Of a DNA stretch of 64,000 nt, positions 1 through 12,731 are shown piece after piece (position 1 is the first letter of the stretch; the number at the start of each line of letters is the position of its first letter). Origin of the DNA: Dreissena polymorpha (Eukaryota; Mollusca; Bivalvia; Myida; Dreissenidae); contig NC_068367.1 of assembly GCF_020536995.1 (NCBI RefSeq), forward strand, positions 66,123,993-66,187,992, read 5' to 3'. A program made the translations under genes and the position numbers. Below the pieces are notes generated by a model. It made no database searches. It saw only the letters and a program-made list of their open reading frames with translations, and was not told where the DNA came from.

Positions 1-211
1 CTACGGTGGGTTCATTCGACAGCGATTTACTTTCTTAGAAGTTGCGAGACGGTATGTTTTTGATTGCAATTATTGGAAGATGACAGATCCATCTTTAAAA
101 TGATACCAGGTTCGGAAAAATTGATACGTCGGAAAGGCAAGAAAAATGCTGTGAAAGTTGTCAGTTTTATAATGGGACCCTATGGGAATCGGAATTAGTG
201 TAATATAACCT
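1..211. mobile_element. MITE with TTAA target site (Kolobok-like), right part only
   Basis: Right-hand portion of the array MITE, cut by the window edge. It ends ATTAGTGTAATATAACCT followed by TTAA at 212-215. Confidence 0.7.
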
Positions 212-2699
212 TTAAAAAGCACATTTACTGCAATGTCAAGGTCACATGGATTCGTCTGCAAGCGAGACAAGTAGAAAATGAATTTTAATGAATGTTTTGA
301 TGATTTGGGTGCTAAAATAGATGAGAGGTGTCAATATTTTGGTCCAAATGGATGTTTTAGGTGGTTTTGGACTGTTCCGGATGGGTGGGGGACCTGGTAT
401 GGACAAGTAAGGGTAACATTTCCAACAAATCTTAAATGTAAATATTATTATGTCCATAGATTGAAGTTTCAGGTGGAGAGCAAGATGAAAAATATGCAAA
501 ATTACATGCATGCAACCCATTTATGCCATTTTTCTCTTTGTTTGTAGGCCTGACCGTTTGTCCTTGAGCCGTAGATGGTCAACAATCCGCTAGCTGTCTT
601 GCTCTGACTGGTGCACTGGACATGATTTCAATGTGAGTCATCATACTGATTGTTTAATTAACACATGAATTTCAGTTTGTTCGTTAAAGTACTAACTTAG
701 CTGTGTATTTTTACAGTGGACGTAGTGGTGCGGTGCAGGTGGTAGACTAGGTATTTCCATATATACACTATGTTTACAGAATTGCGGCCAGCTGATGAGT
801 TAATAGCACTAGTTCTTCAGACAAATAACTTTTTTTTCAACCTATAAAGCATATTTAGCTGTAGTTGGGGCCAATTAGCTGTAAGATCTGGCTTTTGTTC
901 TGTTAAGCCCTTAGAGTAATGAATTTCAGAGTGAAGACCATAGCGCCTTTTCCTAGTCAAGTATCGGGCAGCTGTATGTCTTTTCAGAAATGCACATGTC
1001 TTTTTAAGCATGTCATTGTGTTTGCTTTTAATAAGATAGGCAATAAACTCATCACCTTTAGACAAATGAGCATCTGTAAATTCAGATTTCACTATTTCAG
1101 AGTCAGCCAGACCATGATTGAGCTTAAGGGTTGTGCTGCGGATGCAGCCTGTGCAGTTCCGGGAGAAAGTCACTGTCTCGGGCAATGCGGTCTGGTATCA
1201 GGTAAGCACTATTGAAAGCCTCACACTTTTGGGGGGTCTGAAGCCTTGTGCTGTCAATGCGATCTGGTTCAAGTACAATAAGAATGCATTCTCAAAGCAG
1301 TACTTCATCAGATATGGTTATCTTAAGCTTACAGTTCGCGGGCAGATATGACTTCGATTTGTTCTTGCTAGCAGAACCCCTACAGGCCAAACTATGCGTT
1401 AAGCACTATTTTCCACAGCAACCCTTGCAGACAGAAAAACAATACTTAAAATTACTTCTGGCATTTAATTTCTAATTTCCTACATATCTCTTTTGTATGT
1501 TTGTTTGCCCTTTTTAACTCTGACATGCCATCTTGCTCACATTGATGGAGCATACCTGTTTTTGTTTAGAACCAAGTCCCCGGCTGCTCGAGTTTGCCGT
1601 GTCAATAATGAGAAAGCCATGGCATGATGTCTCCTCTATGTGTTTCCTTATCTCAGTGTTGAACATAATTGCCAGTTTCAGGGGCCTAAACATTTTATTT
1701 TATTAAAGGTCTGGATGATCCTTGCCTGACTGCGGGTTTGTGTACACCTCAATCCGACTCTGTGTCCTGAACAGAGGCCGCAGTGGTGCAGCGCTTGTGG
1801 ACGATCCATCAACATCCTGAAAGGTCAACACTACACCAAGCTGGGAAAATTGATCCTGATAGTCATCCCCAGGTAGTGGAATGAATGTTCACTGAACTAC
1901 AGAGGAATCACACCCAAATGACTTTCCTGCCACGACATTAGTGTGGCCACTCGCGTAGGAATTCCTTAGCAAACATGCTCTTTTGCATGGTGACTGTGGA
2001 CATTTTTGCAAAACTTACGCTTTCAACACTGGATTTTAAAGAGAATACTTAATAAAATGTCGCTAACAGGACTTATTTATATGAGAGAGACTATCTGGAT
2101 GCGCATTAAGTGTCACTTTGTGTCGTAAGCTGTTGAAGGAGCGATTTGCGCCTTTTTAAGTGTTCATTTTGGGTAGCCGGCTTGTATCGGCTTGAAAGCT
2201 GAAAATTATGCCTCTCATCATAATAGCATTAATTTTTGTAATTGCAATGTGTATGTTTAGATTGTAAGTGAAGCTTTTAATAATGATTTTCTTAAAAAAC
2301 ATGATTTTATATGCTGTCAATGAGTTTTTTATTGAAAAAAGTGCTTAAAATTTAAAAAAAGTCTCCTATTTCATCAAGAAAAGTACACTGATTCACAATC
2401 AATACATTTATTTGGGCCTTTTGCTGATATATTGGTGAATTTCGCATGCAATGATACCAGTTTTTGCCATGAAAGTTACGCGTAACAATAATTGGAGACG
2501 CAAAATCAGCTGTCGTCACTTAGACTAAAAATCATGCATTCCGACTTGACTGCGGCCAATTTAGTCACCGCTTTAAATGGCCATTTTAAGGCCTTTACCC
2601 CCATCCGAATGCACTGAAATTGCATATTCATTGTGGAAATAGTTGAAATCTCATGTGGAGAAAGTTTGAAAAAGATAGGACAAAGTTGAGTTCCCTTAA
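212..2699. repeat. Array core unit, copy 1
   Basis: First complete core of the array, between two MITE copies. It begins TTAAAAAGCACATTTACTGC and ends GTTGAGTTCCCTTAA. It holds no long open frame; the longest are about 90-120 codons. On the plus strand there are splice-like signals: TTTGTTTGTAG|GC near 548, TTTCAAT|GTGAGT near 632, TTTTTACAG|TGGACG near 716 and TATCAG|GTAAGC near 1201. They could mark a non-coding or fragmentary spliced transcript, but nothing here proves transcription. Confidence 0.85.
817..1185 (-). other. Unrecognised open frame in the array unit (copies at 3781-4149, 6745-7113, 9230-9598)
   Basis: An open frame of about 122 codons on the minus strand, repeated unchanged in all four units. 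Of the frames in the unit it looks most like protein: mixed charge, Lys/Arg-rich, with segments such as LSKGDEFIAYLIKSKHNDM and LKKTCAFLKRHTAARYLT and normal codon variety. It has no ATG near its start; an in-frame stop lies just upstream, after which TACCAG|ACC could serve as an acceptor. I do not recognise a family. It may be an exon fragment of a host or transposon gene caught in the repeat, or chance. Confidence 0.25.
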
Positions 2700-3175
2700 A
2701 GGTTACATTACACTAAATCATTGTGTATCCCTCCGTGGTCCATTCGAAAGTAGTGCCTATTTCTAAAGAGTTCCTTTTCTCTTCTTGAATATAAGCCATT
2801 TAACAATGTGAGACATGTCTTTTGTGGTTATTTGTAATATCCTGTATGTGTCTGGAGTACTTTGATGCCTTGGATTGGAAGCTAACTTAAAAGATGAACT
2901 TTTGAGGGTGTGTTTTGTATTGTGTGGGGCTTTTGTGGAAATTAGGATTCCGAAACACGTTTTTCTACGGTGGGTTCATTCGACAGCGATTTACTTTCTT
3001 AGAAGTTGCAAGACGGTATGTTTTTGATTGCAATTATTGGAAGATGACAGATCCATCTTTAAAATGATACCAGGTTCGGAAAAATTGATACGTCGGAAAG
3101 GCAAGAAAAATGCTGTGAAAGTTGTCAGTTTTATAATGGGACCCTATGGGAATCGGAATTAGTGTAATATAACCT
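2700..3175. mobile_element. MITE with TTAA target site (Kolobok-like), complete copy
   Basis: A 476-bp element bounded by terminal inverted repeats: left AGGTTACATTACACTAAAT, right ATTAGTGTAATATAACCT, matching with about one mismatch and one gap over 18-19 bases. TTAA flanks it at 2696-2699 and 3176-3179. TTAA duplications are used by piggyBac and Kolobok elements; the AGG terminus fits the purine-rich Kolobok ends better than the CC(C/T) ends of piggyBac. No transposase is encoded, so it is non-autonomous. The superfamily call is an inference; the TIR, TSD and empty site are seen directly. Confidence 0.75.
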
Positions 3176-5663
3176 TTAAAAAGCACATTTACTGCAATGT
3201 CAAGGTCACATGGATTCGTCTGCAAGCGAGACAAGTAGAAAATGAATTTTAATGAATGTTTTGATGATTTGGGTGCTAAAATAGATGAGAGGTGTCAATA
3301 TTTTGGTCCAAATGGATGTTTTAGGTGGTTTTGGACTGTTCCGGATGGGTGGGGGACCTGGTATGGACAAGTAAGGGTAACATTTCCAACAAATCTTAAA
3401 TGTAAATATTATTATGTCCATAGATTGAAGTTTCAGGTGGAGAGCAAGATGAAAAATATGCAAAATTACATGCATGCAACCCATTTATGCCATTTTTCTC
3501 TTTGTTTGTAGGCCTGACCGTTTGTCCTTGAGCCGTAGATGGTCAACAATCCGCTAGCTGTCTTGCTCTGACTGGTGCACTGGACATGATTTCAATGTGA
3601 GTCATCATACTGATTGTTTAATTAACACATGAATTTCAGTTTGTTCGTTAAAGTACTAACTTAGCTGTGTATTTTTACAGTGGACGTAGTGGTGCGGTGC
3701 AGGTGGTAGACTAGGTATTTCCATATATACACTATGTTTACAGAATTGCGGCCAGCTGATGAGTTAATAGCACTAGTTCTTCAGACAAATAACTTTTTTT
3801 TCAACCTATAAAGCATATTTAGCTGTAGTTGGGGCCAATTAGCTGTAAGATCTGGCTTTTGTTCTGTTAAGCCCTTAGAGTAATGAATTTCAGAGTGAAG
3901 ACCATAGCGCCTTTTCCTAGTCAAGTATCGGGCAGCTGTATGTCTTTTCAGAAATGCACATGTCTTTTTAAGCATGTCATTGTGTTTGCTTTTAATAAGA
4001 TAGGCAATAAACTCATCACCTTTAGACAAATGAGCATCTGTAAATTCAGATTTCACTATTTCAGAGTCAGCCAGACCATGATTGAGCTTAAGGGTTGTGC
4101 TGCGGATGCAGCCTGTGCAGTTCCGGGAGAAAGTCACTGTCTCGGGCAATGCGGTCTGGTATCAGGTAAGCACTATTGAAAGCCTCACACTTTTGGGGGG
4201 TCTGAAGCCTTGTGCTGTCAATGCGATCTGGTTCAAGTACAATAAGAATGCATTCTCAAAGCAGTACTTCATCAGATATGGTTATCTTAAGCTTACAGTT
4301 CGCGGGCAGATATGACTTCGATTTGTTCTTGCTAGCAGAACCCCTACAGGCCAAACTATGCGTTAAGCACTATTTTCCACAGCAACTCTTGCAGACAGAA
4401 AAACAATACTTAAAATTACTTCTGGCATTTAATTTCTAATTTCCTACATATCTCTTTTGTATGTTTGTTTGCCCTTTTTAACTCTGACATGCCATCTTGC
4501 TCACATTGATGGAGCATACCTGTTTTTGTTTAGAGCCAAGTCCCCGGCTGCTCGAGTTTGCCGTGTCAATAATGAGAAAGCCATGGCATGATGTCTCCTC
4601 TATGTGTTTCCTTATCTCAGTGTTGAACATAATTGCCAGTTTCAGGGGCCTAAACATTTTATTTTATTAAAGGTCTGGATGATCCTTGCCTGACTGCGGG
4701 TTTGTGTACACCTCAATCCGACTCTGTGTCCTGAACAGAGGCCGCAGTGGTGCAGCGCTTGTGGACGATCCATCAACATCCTGAAAGGTCAACACTACAC
4801 CAAGCTGGGAAAATTGATCCTGATAGTCATCCCCAGGTAGTGGAATGAATGTTCACTGAACTACAGAGGAATCACACCCAAATGACTTTCCTGCCACGAC
4901 ATTAGTGTGGCCACTCGCGTAGGAATTCCTTAGCAAACATGCTCTTTTGCATGGTGACTGTGGACATTTTTGCAAAACTTACGCTTTCAACACTGGATTT
5001 TAAAGAGAATACTTAATAAAATGTCGCTAACAGGACTTATTTATATGAGAGAGACTATCTGGATGCGCATTAAGTGTCACTTTGTGTCGTAAGCTGTTGA
5101 AGGAGCGATTTGCGCCTTTTTAAGTGTTCATTTTGGGTAGCCGGCTTGTATCGGCTTGAAAGCTGAAAATTATGCCTCTCATCATAATAGCATTAATTTT
5201 TGTAATTGCAATGTGTATGTTTAGATTGTAAGTGAAGCTTTTAATAATGATTTTCTTAAAAAACATGATTTTATATGCTGTCAATGAGTTTTTTATTGAA
5301 AAAAGTGCTTAAAATTTAAAAAAAGTCTCCTATTTCATCAAGAAAAGTACACTGATTCACAATCAATACATTTATTTGGGCCTTTTGCTGATATATTGGT
5401 GAATTTCGCATGCAATGATACCAGTTTTTGCCATGAAAGTTACGCGTAACAATAATTGGAGACGCAAAATCAGCTGTCGTCACTTAGACTAAAAATCATG
5501 CATTCCGACTTGACTGCGGCCAATTTAGTCACCGCTTTAAATGGCCATTTTAAGGCCTTTACCCCCATCCGAATGCACTGAAATTGCATATTCATTGTGG
5601 AAATAGTTGAAATCTCATGTGGAGAAAGTTTGAAAAAGATAGGACAAAGTTGAGTTCCCTTAA
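3176..5663. repeat. Array core unit, copy 2
   Basis: Second core, matching copy 1 base for base apart from scattered single substitutions. It is flanked by MITE copies on both sides with TTAA at each edge (3176-3179 and 5660-5663). Confidence 0.85.
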
Positions 5664-6139
5664 AGGTTACATTACACTAAATCATTGTGTATCCCTCCGT
5701 GGTCCATTCGAAAGTAGTGCCTATTTCTAAAGAGTTCCTTTTCTCTTCTTGAATATAAGCCATTTAACAATGTGAGACATGTCTTTTGTGGTTATTTGTA
5801 ATATCCTGTATGTGTCTGGAGTACTTTGATGCCTTGGATTGGAAGCTAACTTAAAAGATGAACTTTTGAGGGTGTGTTTTGTATTGTGTGGGGCTTTTGT
5901 GGAAATTAGGATTCCGAAACACGTTTTTCTACGGTGGGTTCATTCGACAGCGATTTACTTTCTTAGAAGTTGCGAGACGGTATGTTTTTGATTGCAATTA
6001 TTGGAAGATGACAGATCCATCTTTAAAATGATACCAGGTTCGGAAAAATTGATACGTCGGAAAGGCAAGAAAAATGCTGTGAAAGTTGTCAGTTTTATAA
6101 TGGGACCCTATGGGAATCGGAATTAGTGTAATATAACCT
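5664..6139. mobile_element. MITE with TTAA target site (Kolobok-like), complete copy
   Basis: Second complete copy at the identical site in the array unit, with TTAA on both sides (5660-5663, 6140-6143). Identity of position and sequence shows it was amplified with the array unit and did not insert independently. Confidence 0.75.
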
Positions 6140-8624
6140 TTAAAAAGCACATTTACTGCAATGTCAAGGTCACATGGATTCGTCTGCAAGCGAGACAAGT
6201 AGAAAATGAATTTTAATGAATGTTTTGATGATTTGGGTGCTAAAATAGATGAGAGGTGTCAATATTTTGGTCCAAATGGATGTTTTAGGTGGTTTTGGAC
6301 TGTTCCGGATGGGTGGGGGACCTGGTATGGACAAGTAAGGGTAACATTTCCAACAAATCTTAAATGTAAATATTATTATGTCCATAGATTGAAGTTTCAG
6401 GTGGAGAGCAAGATGAAAAATATGCAAAATTACATGCATGCAACCCATTTATGCCATTTTTCTCTTTGTTTGTAGGCCTGACCGTTTGTCCTTGAGCCGT
6501 AGATGGTCAACAATCCGCTAGCTGTCTTGCTCTGACTGGTGCACTGGACATGATTTCAATGTGAGTCATCATACTGATTGTTTAATTAACACATGAATTT
6601 CAGTTTGTTCGTTAAAGTACTAACTTAGCTGTGTATTTTTACAGTGGACGTAGTGGTGCGGTGCAGGTGGTAGACTAGGTATTTCCATATATACACTATG
6701 TTTACAGAATTGCGGCCAGCTGATGAGTTAATAGCACTAGTTCTTCAGACAAATAACTTTTTTTTCAACCTATAAAGCATATTTAGCTGTAGTTGGGGCC
6801 AATTAGCTGTAAGATCTGGCTTTTGTTCTGTTAAGCCCTTAGAGTAATGAATTTCAGAGTGAAGACCATAGCGCCTTTTCCTAGTCAAGTATCGGGCAGC
6901 TGTATGTCTTTTCAGAAATGCACATGTCTTTTTAAGCATGTCATTGTGTTTGCTTTTAATAAGATAGGCAATAAACTCATCACCTTTAGACAAATGAGCA
7001 TCTGTAAATTCAGATTTCACTATTTCAGAGTCAGCCAGACCATGATTGAGCTTAAGGGTTGTGCTGCGGATGCAGCCTGTGCAGTTCCGGGAGAAAGTCA
7101 CTGTCTCGGGCAATGCGGTCTGGTATCAGGTAAGCACTATTGAAAGCCTCACACTTTTGGGGGGTCTGAAGCCTTGTGCTGTCAATGCGATCTGGTTCAA
7201 GTACAATAAGAATGCATTCTCAAAGCAGTACTTCATCAGATATGGTTATCTTAAGCTTACAGTTCGCGGGCAGATATGACTTCGATTTGTTCTTGCTAGC
7301 AGAACCCCTACAGGCCAAACTATGCGTTAAGCACTATTTTCCACAGCAACCCTTGCAGACAGAAAAACAATACTTAAAATTACTTCTGGCATTTAATTTC
7401 TAATTTCCTACATATCTCTTTTGTATGTTTGTTTGCCCTTTTTAACTCTGACATGCCATCTTGCTCACATTGATGGAGCATACCTGTTTTTGTTTAGAGC
7501 CAAGTCCCCGGCTGCTCGAGTTTGCCGTGTCAATAATGAGAAAGCCATGGCATGATGTCTCCTCTATGTGTTTCCTTATCTCAGTGTTGAACATAATTGC
7601 CAGTTTCAGGGGCCTAAACATTTTATTTTATTAAAGGTCTGGATGATCCTTGCCTGACTGCGGGTTTGTGTACACCTCAATCCGACTCTGTGTCCTGAAC
7701 AGAGGCCGCAGTGGTGCAGCGCTTGTGGACGATCCATCAACATCCTGAAAGGTCAACACTACACCAAGCTGGGAAAATTGATCCTGATAGTCATCCCCAG
7801 GTAGTGGAATGAATGTTCACTGAACTACAGAGGAATCACACCCAAATGACTTTCCTGCCACGACATTAGTGTGGCCACTCGCGTAGGAATTCCTTAGCAA
7901 ACATGCTCTTTTGCATGGTGACTGTGGACATTTTTGCAAAACTTACGCTTTCAACACTGGATTTTAAAGAGAATACTTAATAAAATGTCGCTAACAGGAC
8001 TTATTTATATGAGAGAGACTATCTGGATGCGCATTAAGTGTCACTTTGTGTCGTAAGCTGTTGAAGGAGCGATTTGCGCCTTTTTAAGTGTTCATTTTGG
8101 GTAGCCGGCTTGTATCGGCTTGAAAGCTGAAAATTATGCCTCTCATCATAATAGCATTAATTTTTGTAATTGCAATGTGTATGTTTAGATTGTAAGTGAA
8201 GCTTTTAATAATGATTTTCTTAAAAAACATGATTTTATATGCTGTCAATGAGTTTTTTATTGAAAAAAGTGCTTAAAATTTAAAAAAAGTCTCCTATTTC
8301 ATCAAGAAAAGTACACTGATTCACAATCAATACATTTATTTGGGCCTTTTGCTGATATATTGGTGAATTTCGCATGCAATGATACCAGTTTTTGCCATGA
8401 AAGTTACGCGTAACAATAATTGGAGACGCAAAATCAGCTGTCGTCACTTAGACTAAAAATCATGCATTCCGACTTGACTGCGGCCAATTTAGTCACCGCT
8501 TTAAATGGCCATTTTAAGGCCTTTACCCCCATCCGAATGCACTGAAATTGCATATTCATTGTGGAAATAGTTGAAATCTCATGTGGAGAAAGTTTGAAAA
8601 AGATAGGACAAAGTTGAGTTCCCT
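6140..8624. repeat. Array core unit, copy 3 (right junction lacks the MITE)
   Basis: Third core. It follows a MITE on the left but joins directly to copy 4 on the right through CCCTTTAAAAAGC, the empty version of the MITE target site. Confidence 0.85.
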
Positions 8625-11112
8625 TTAAAAAGCACATTTACTGCAATGTCAAGGTCACATGGATTCGTCTGCAAGCGAGACAAGTAGAAAATGAATTTTA
8701 ATGAATGTTTTGATGATTTGGGTGCTAAAATAGATGAGAGGTGTCAATATTTTGGTCCAAATGGATGTTTTAGGTGGTTTTGGACTGTTCCGGATGGGTG
8801 GGGGACCTGGTATGGACAAGTAAGGGTAACATTTCCAACAAATCTTAAATGTAAATATTATTATGTCCATAGATTGAAGTTTCAGGTGGAGAGCAAGATG
8901 AAAAATATGCAAAATTACATGCATGCAACCCATTTATGCCATTTTTCTCTTTGTTTGTAGGCCTGACCGTTTGTCCTTGAGCCGTAGATGGTCAACAATC
9001 CGCTAGCTGTCTTGCTCTGACTGGTGCACTGGACATGATTTCAATGTGAGTCATCATACTGATTGTTTAATTAACACATGAATTTCAGTTTGTTCGTTAA
9101 AGTACTAACTTAGCTGTGTATTTTTACAGTGGACGTAGTGGTGCGGTGCAGGTGGTAGACTAGGTATTTCCATATATACACTATGTTTACAGAATTGCGG
9201 CCAGCTGATGAGTTAATAGCACTAGTTCTTCAGACAAATAACTTTTTTTTCAACCTATAAAGCATATTTAGCTGTAGTTGGGGCCAATTAGCTGTAAGAT
9301 CTGGCTTTTGTTCTGTTAAGCCCTTAGAGTAATGAATTTCAGAGTGAAGACCATAGCGCCTTTTCCTAGTCAAGTATCGGGCAGCTGTATGTCTTTTCAG
9401 AAATGCACATGTCTTTTTAAGCATGTCATTGTGTTTGCTTTTAATAAGATAGGCAATAAACTCATCACCTTTAGACAAATGAGCATCTGTAAATTCAGAT
9501 TTCACTATTTCAGAGTCAGCCAGACCATGATTGAGCTTAAGGGTTGTGCTGCGGATGCAGCCTGTGCAGTTCCGGGAGAAAGTCACTGTCTCGGGCAATG
9601 CGGTCTGGTATCAGGTAAGCACTATTGAAAGCCTCACACTTTTGGGGGGTCTGAAGCCTTGTGCTGTCAATGCGATCTGGTTCAAGTACAATAAGAATGC
9701 ATTCTCAAAGCAGTACTTCATCAGATATGGTTATCTTAAGCTTACAGTTCGCGGGCAGATATGACTTCGATTTGTTCTTGCTAGCAGAACCCCTACAGGC
9801 CAAACTATGCGTTAAGCACTATTTTCCACAGCAACCCTTGCAGACAGAAAAACAATACTTAAAATTACTTCTGGCATTTAATTTCTAATTTCCTACATAT
9901 CTCTTTTGTATGTTTGTTTGCCCTTTTTAACTCTGACATGCCATCTTGCTCACATTGATGGAGCATACCTGTTTTTGTTTAGAGCCAAGTCCCCGGCTGC
10001 TCGAGTTTGCCGTGTCAATAATGAGAAAGCCATGGCATGATGTCTCCTCTATGTGTTTCCTTATCTCAGTGTTGAACATAATTGCCAGTTTCAGGGGCCT
10101 AAACATTTTATTTTATTAAAGGTCTGGATGATCCTTGCCTGACTGCGGGTTTGTGTACACCTCAATCCGACTCTGTGTCCTGAACAGAGGCCGCAGTGGT
10201 GCAGCGCTTGTGGACGATCCATCAACATCCTGAAAGGTCAACACTACACCAAGCTGGGAAAATTGATCCTGATAGTCATCCCCAGGTAGTGGAATGAATG
10301 TTCACTGAACTACAGAGGAATCACACCCAAATGACTTTCCTGCCACGACATTAGTGTGGCCACTCGCGTAGGAATTCCTTAGCAAACATGCTCTTTTGCA
10401 TGGTGACTGTGGACATTTTTGCAAAACTTACGCTTTCAACACTGGATTTTAAAGAGAATACTTAATAAAATGTCGCTAACAGGACTTATTTATATGAGAG
10501 AGACTATCTGGATGCGCATTAAGTGTCACTTTGTGTCGTAAGCTGTTGAAGGAGCGATTTGCGCCTTTTTAAGTGTTCATTTTGGGTAGCCGGCTTGTAT
10601 CGGCTTGAAAGCTGAAAATTATGCCTCTCATCATAATAGCATTAATTTTTGTAATTGCAATGTGTATGTTTAGATTGTAAGTGAAGCTTTTAATAATGAT
10701 TTTCTTAAAAAACATGATTTTATATGCTGTCAATGAGTTTTTTATTGAAAAAAGTGCTTAAAATTTAAAAAAAGTCTCCTATTTCATCAAGAAAAGTACA
10801 CTGATTCACAATCAATACATTTATTTGGGCCTTTTGCTGATATATTGGTGAATTTCGCATGCAATGATACCAGTTTTTGCCATGAAAGTTACGCGTAACA
10901 ATAATTGGAGACGCAAAATCAGCTGTCGTCACTTAGACTAAAAATCATGCATTCCGACTTGACTGCGGCCAATTTAGTCACCGCTTTAAATGGCCATTTT
11001 AAGGCCTTTACCCCCATCCGAATGCACTGAAATTGCATATTCATTGTGGAAATAGTTGAAATCTCATGTGGAGAAAGTTTGAAAAAGATAGGACAAAGTT
11101 GAGTTCCCTTAA
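8625..11112. repeat. Array core unit, copy 4
   Basis: Fourth core, starting at the empty site with no MITE to its left and followed by the last MITE copy. A near-private change (GTCGAAATT instead of GTGGAAATT, near 11349, in the MITE) marks this end of the array. Confidence 0.85.
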
Positions 11113-11588
11113 AGGTTACATTACACTAAATCATTGTGTATCCCTCCGTGGTCCATTCGAAAGTAGTGCCTATTTCTAAAGAGTTCCTTTTCTCTTCTTG
11201 AATATAAGCCATTTAACAATGTGAGACATGTCTTTTGTGGTTATTTGTAATATCCTGTATGTGTCTGGAGTACTTTGATGCCTTGGATTGGAAGCTAACT
11301 TAAAAGATGAACTTTTGAGGGTGTGTTTTGTATTGTGTGGGGCTTTTGTCGAAATTAGGATTCCGAAACACGTTTTTCTACGGTGGGTTCATTCGACAGC
11401 GATTTACTTTCTTAGAAGTTGCGAGACGGTATGTTTTTGATTGCAATTATTGGAAGATGACAGATCCATCTTTAAAATGATACCAGGTTCGGAAAAATTG
11501 ATACGTCGGAAAGGCAAGAAAAATGCTGTGAAAGTTGTCAGTTTTATAATGGGACCCTATGGGAATCGGAATTAGTGTAATATAACCT
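11113..11588. mobile_element. MITE with TTAA target site (Kolobok-like), at array edge
   Basis: Last copy. The left flank is the usual array sequence with TTAA (11109-11112), but the right flank is ATAACCTCGG, not TTAAAAAGC, so the array stops exactly at the end of this element. Confidence 0.75.
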
Positions 11589-12400
11589 ATAACCTCGGCG
11601 CTTCGATGTGCTCTAATCGATAGCTACCAGTCACGTGACTAAGTTACGACACGGTTAAACGCGCGGGGGTAAAACATAAATGTTTATTTTTTGTGTTTAA
11701 CGCGCTATAAATCCATAAATAACAACGGAAATATACTAAAAGTTATATTTTTTAAAGAAGAATTAATAAGCAACAAGATAACGTTTAAACCAATAAACTC
11801 GGATGGTTAGTTTTTGCATACAATTTAATTTACTACAGTAAGGGTCAAATACTCGATTCAACTCCTGTCAATATACGATCCGTGGCTAGTACTTATGTAG
11901 TTTATAATTATACAATTATTATTTACTCGTTATGAAGGATATAATTTTATCAAGGTGCGTCTTTGCAATTTTTATACATTTTATGATTTGTGTCACTTAT
12001 GCTCGGGTACTACTTAACTGTACCCCGGGTACGCTTAAGTATACTTAAATGAACCCCGGATACGGTAAATATAGTAACTCGCACACGGGAATTCGAACGC
12101 TAAATTGATCGTTGTCCGCTATATTTTAAATATTAATGATGTTCATATTTATGTCAATATTCTGAAAAACAGCCATTATATTATCGATACTCCTGCCTTA
12201 AAGGCATATTGAGTTTTTCTTCAAAGATAATTTTATTTAGTATTCCGTAGCGCGTTTTACGACGTCGGATTTAAGGCGGGAATAATACTCGGGTGCAGTC
12301 TAAATTGACCAATCGAGCATCACTTAAAGTATCATCAGTAGCTGGTAGATACAACTTAAATTCTTTTTTTTCACCAACATTACAGGACTAAATAAGTTAC
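11589..12400. other. No gene seen; unique AT-rich DNA right of the array
   Basis: Nothing resembling the array occurs here. The only structure noted is a short set of CCCCGG(A/G)TACG-type words near 12020-12065. No coding or RNA gene can be supported. Confidence 0.5.
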
Positions 12401-12550
12401 GTTGGTTGAGAACATTATAAAAAACTGGACATATAATGTTAAAAGATGCGATCGTGAAAGTGGAGTCTTAACCATTTTTTATCTTCGACTGGGACACGTT
12501 TGCGTTGTTCCGGAAACTGAAAACTGCGGCGTTCGGAATACTGGGTGGTG

Positions 12551-12731
12551 TGTCACTGCGCATGTGCAGACTCGGGGCGATCTGGTCGATGTTGTCACTG
12601 CGCATGTGCAGACTTGGGGCGATTCGGTCGATGTTGTCACCATGCATGTGCAGACTTGGGACGATCCGGTCGATGTTGTCACTGCGCATGTGCAGACTTG
12701 GGGCGATCCAATCGATGTTGTCACTGCGCAT
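12551..12731. repeat. 42-bp minisatellite, 4.3 copies
   Basis: Unit TGTCACTGCGCATGTGCAGA plus 22 more bases, starting at 12551, 12593, 12635 and 12677, then a partial copy. Because 42 is divisible by three it keeps a frame open: plus-strand frame 12402-12815 reads four 14-residue repeats of the form HVQTWGDPVDVVTA. The frame has no recognisable domain or splice support. Confidence 0.9.

Larger units (their letters stand above)
1..11588. repeat. Tandem array of a ~2.48-kb unit carrying a MITE (period 2964 bp with MITE, 2485 bp without)
   Basis: The same sequence recurs at offsets of 2964, 2964 and 2485 bases. Copies differ by only a handful of substitutions (for example gcgagac/gcaagac near 45 and 3009, acccttg/actcttg near 1422 and 4386, gaacc/gagcc near 1570 and 4534), so the amplification is very recent or homogenised, or is an assembly artefact. 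The array runs off the left edge of the window; its right edge is sharp at 11588. The shorter offset is explained by one missing 479-bp block, which is a MITE (listed separately). No rRNA, tRNA or histone gene is visible in the unit. Confidence 0.95.

Noticed and set aside
242-547. Overlapping plus and minus frames of ~90 codons in the array unit (MNFNECFDDLG... and its complement)
   Set aside because: Both strands are open over the same bases, neither has a recognisable domain, and the plus frame would meet a stop just after its only plausible splice. Kept only as a splice-signal remark.
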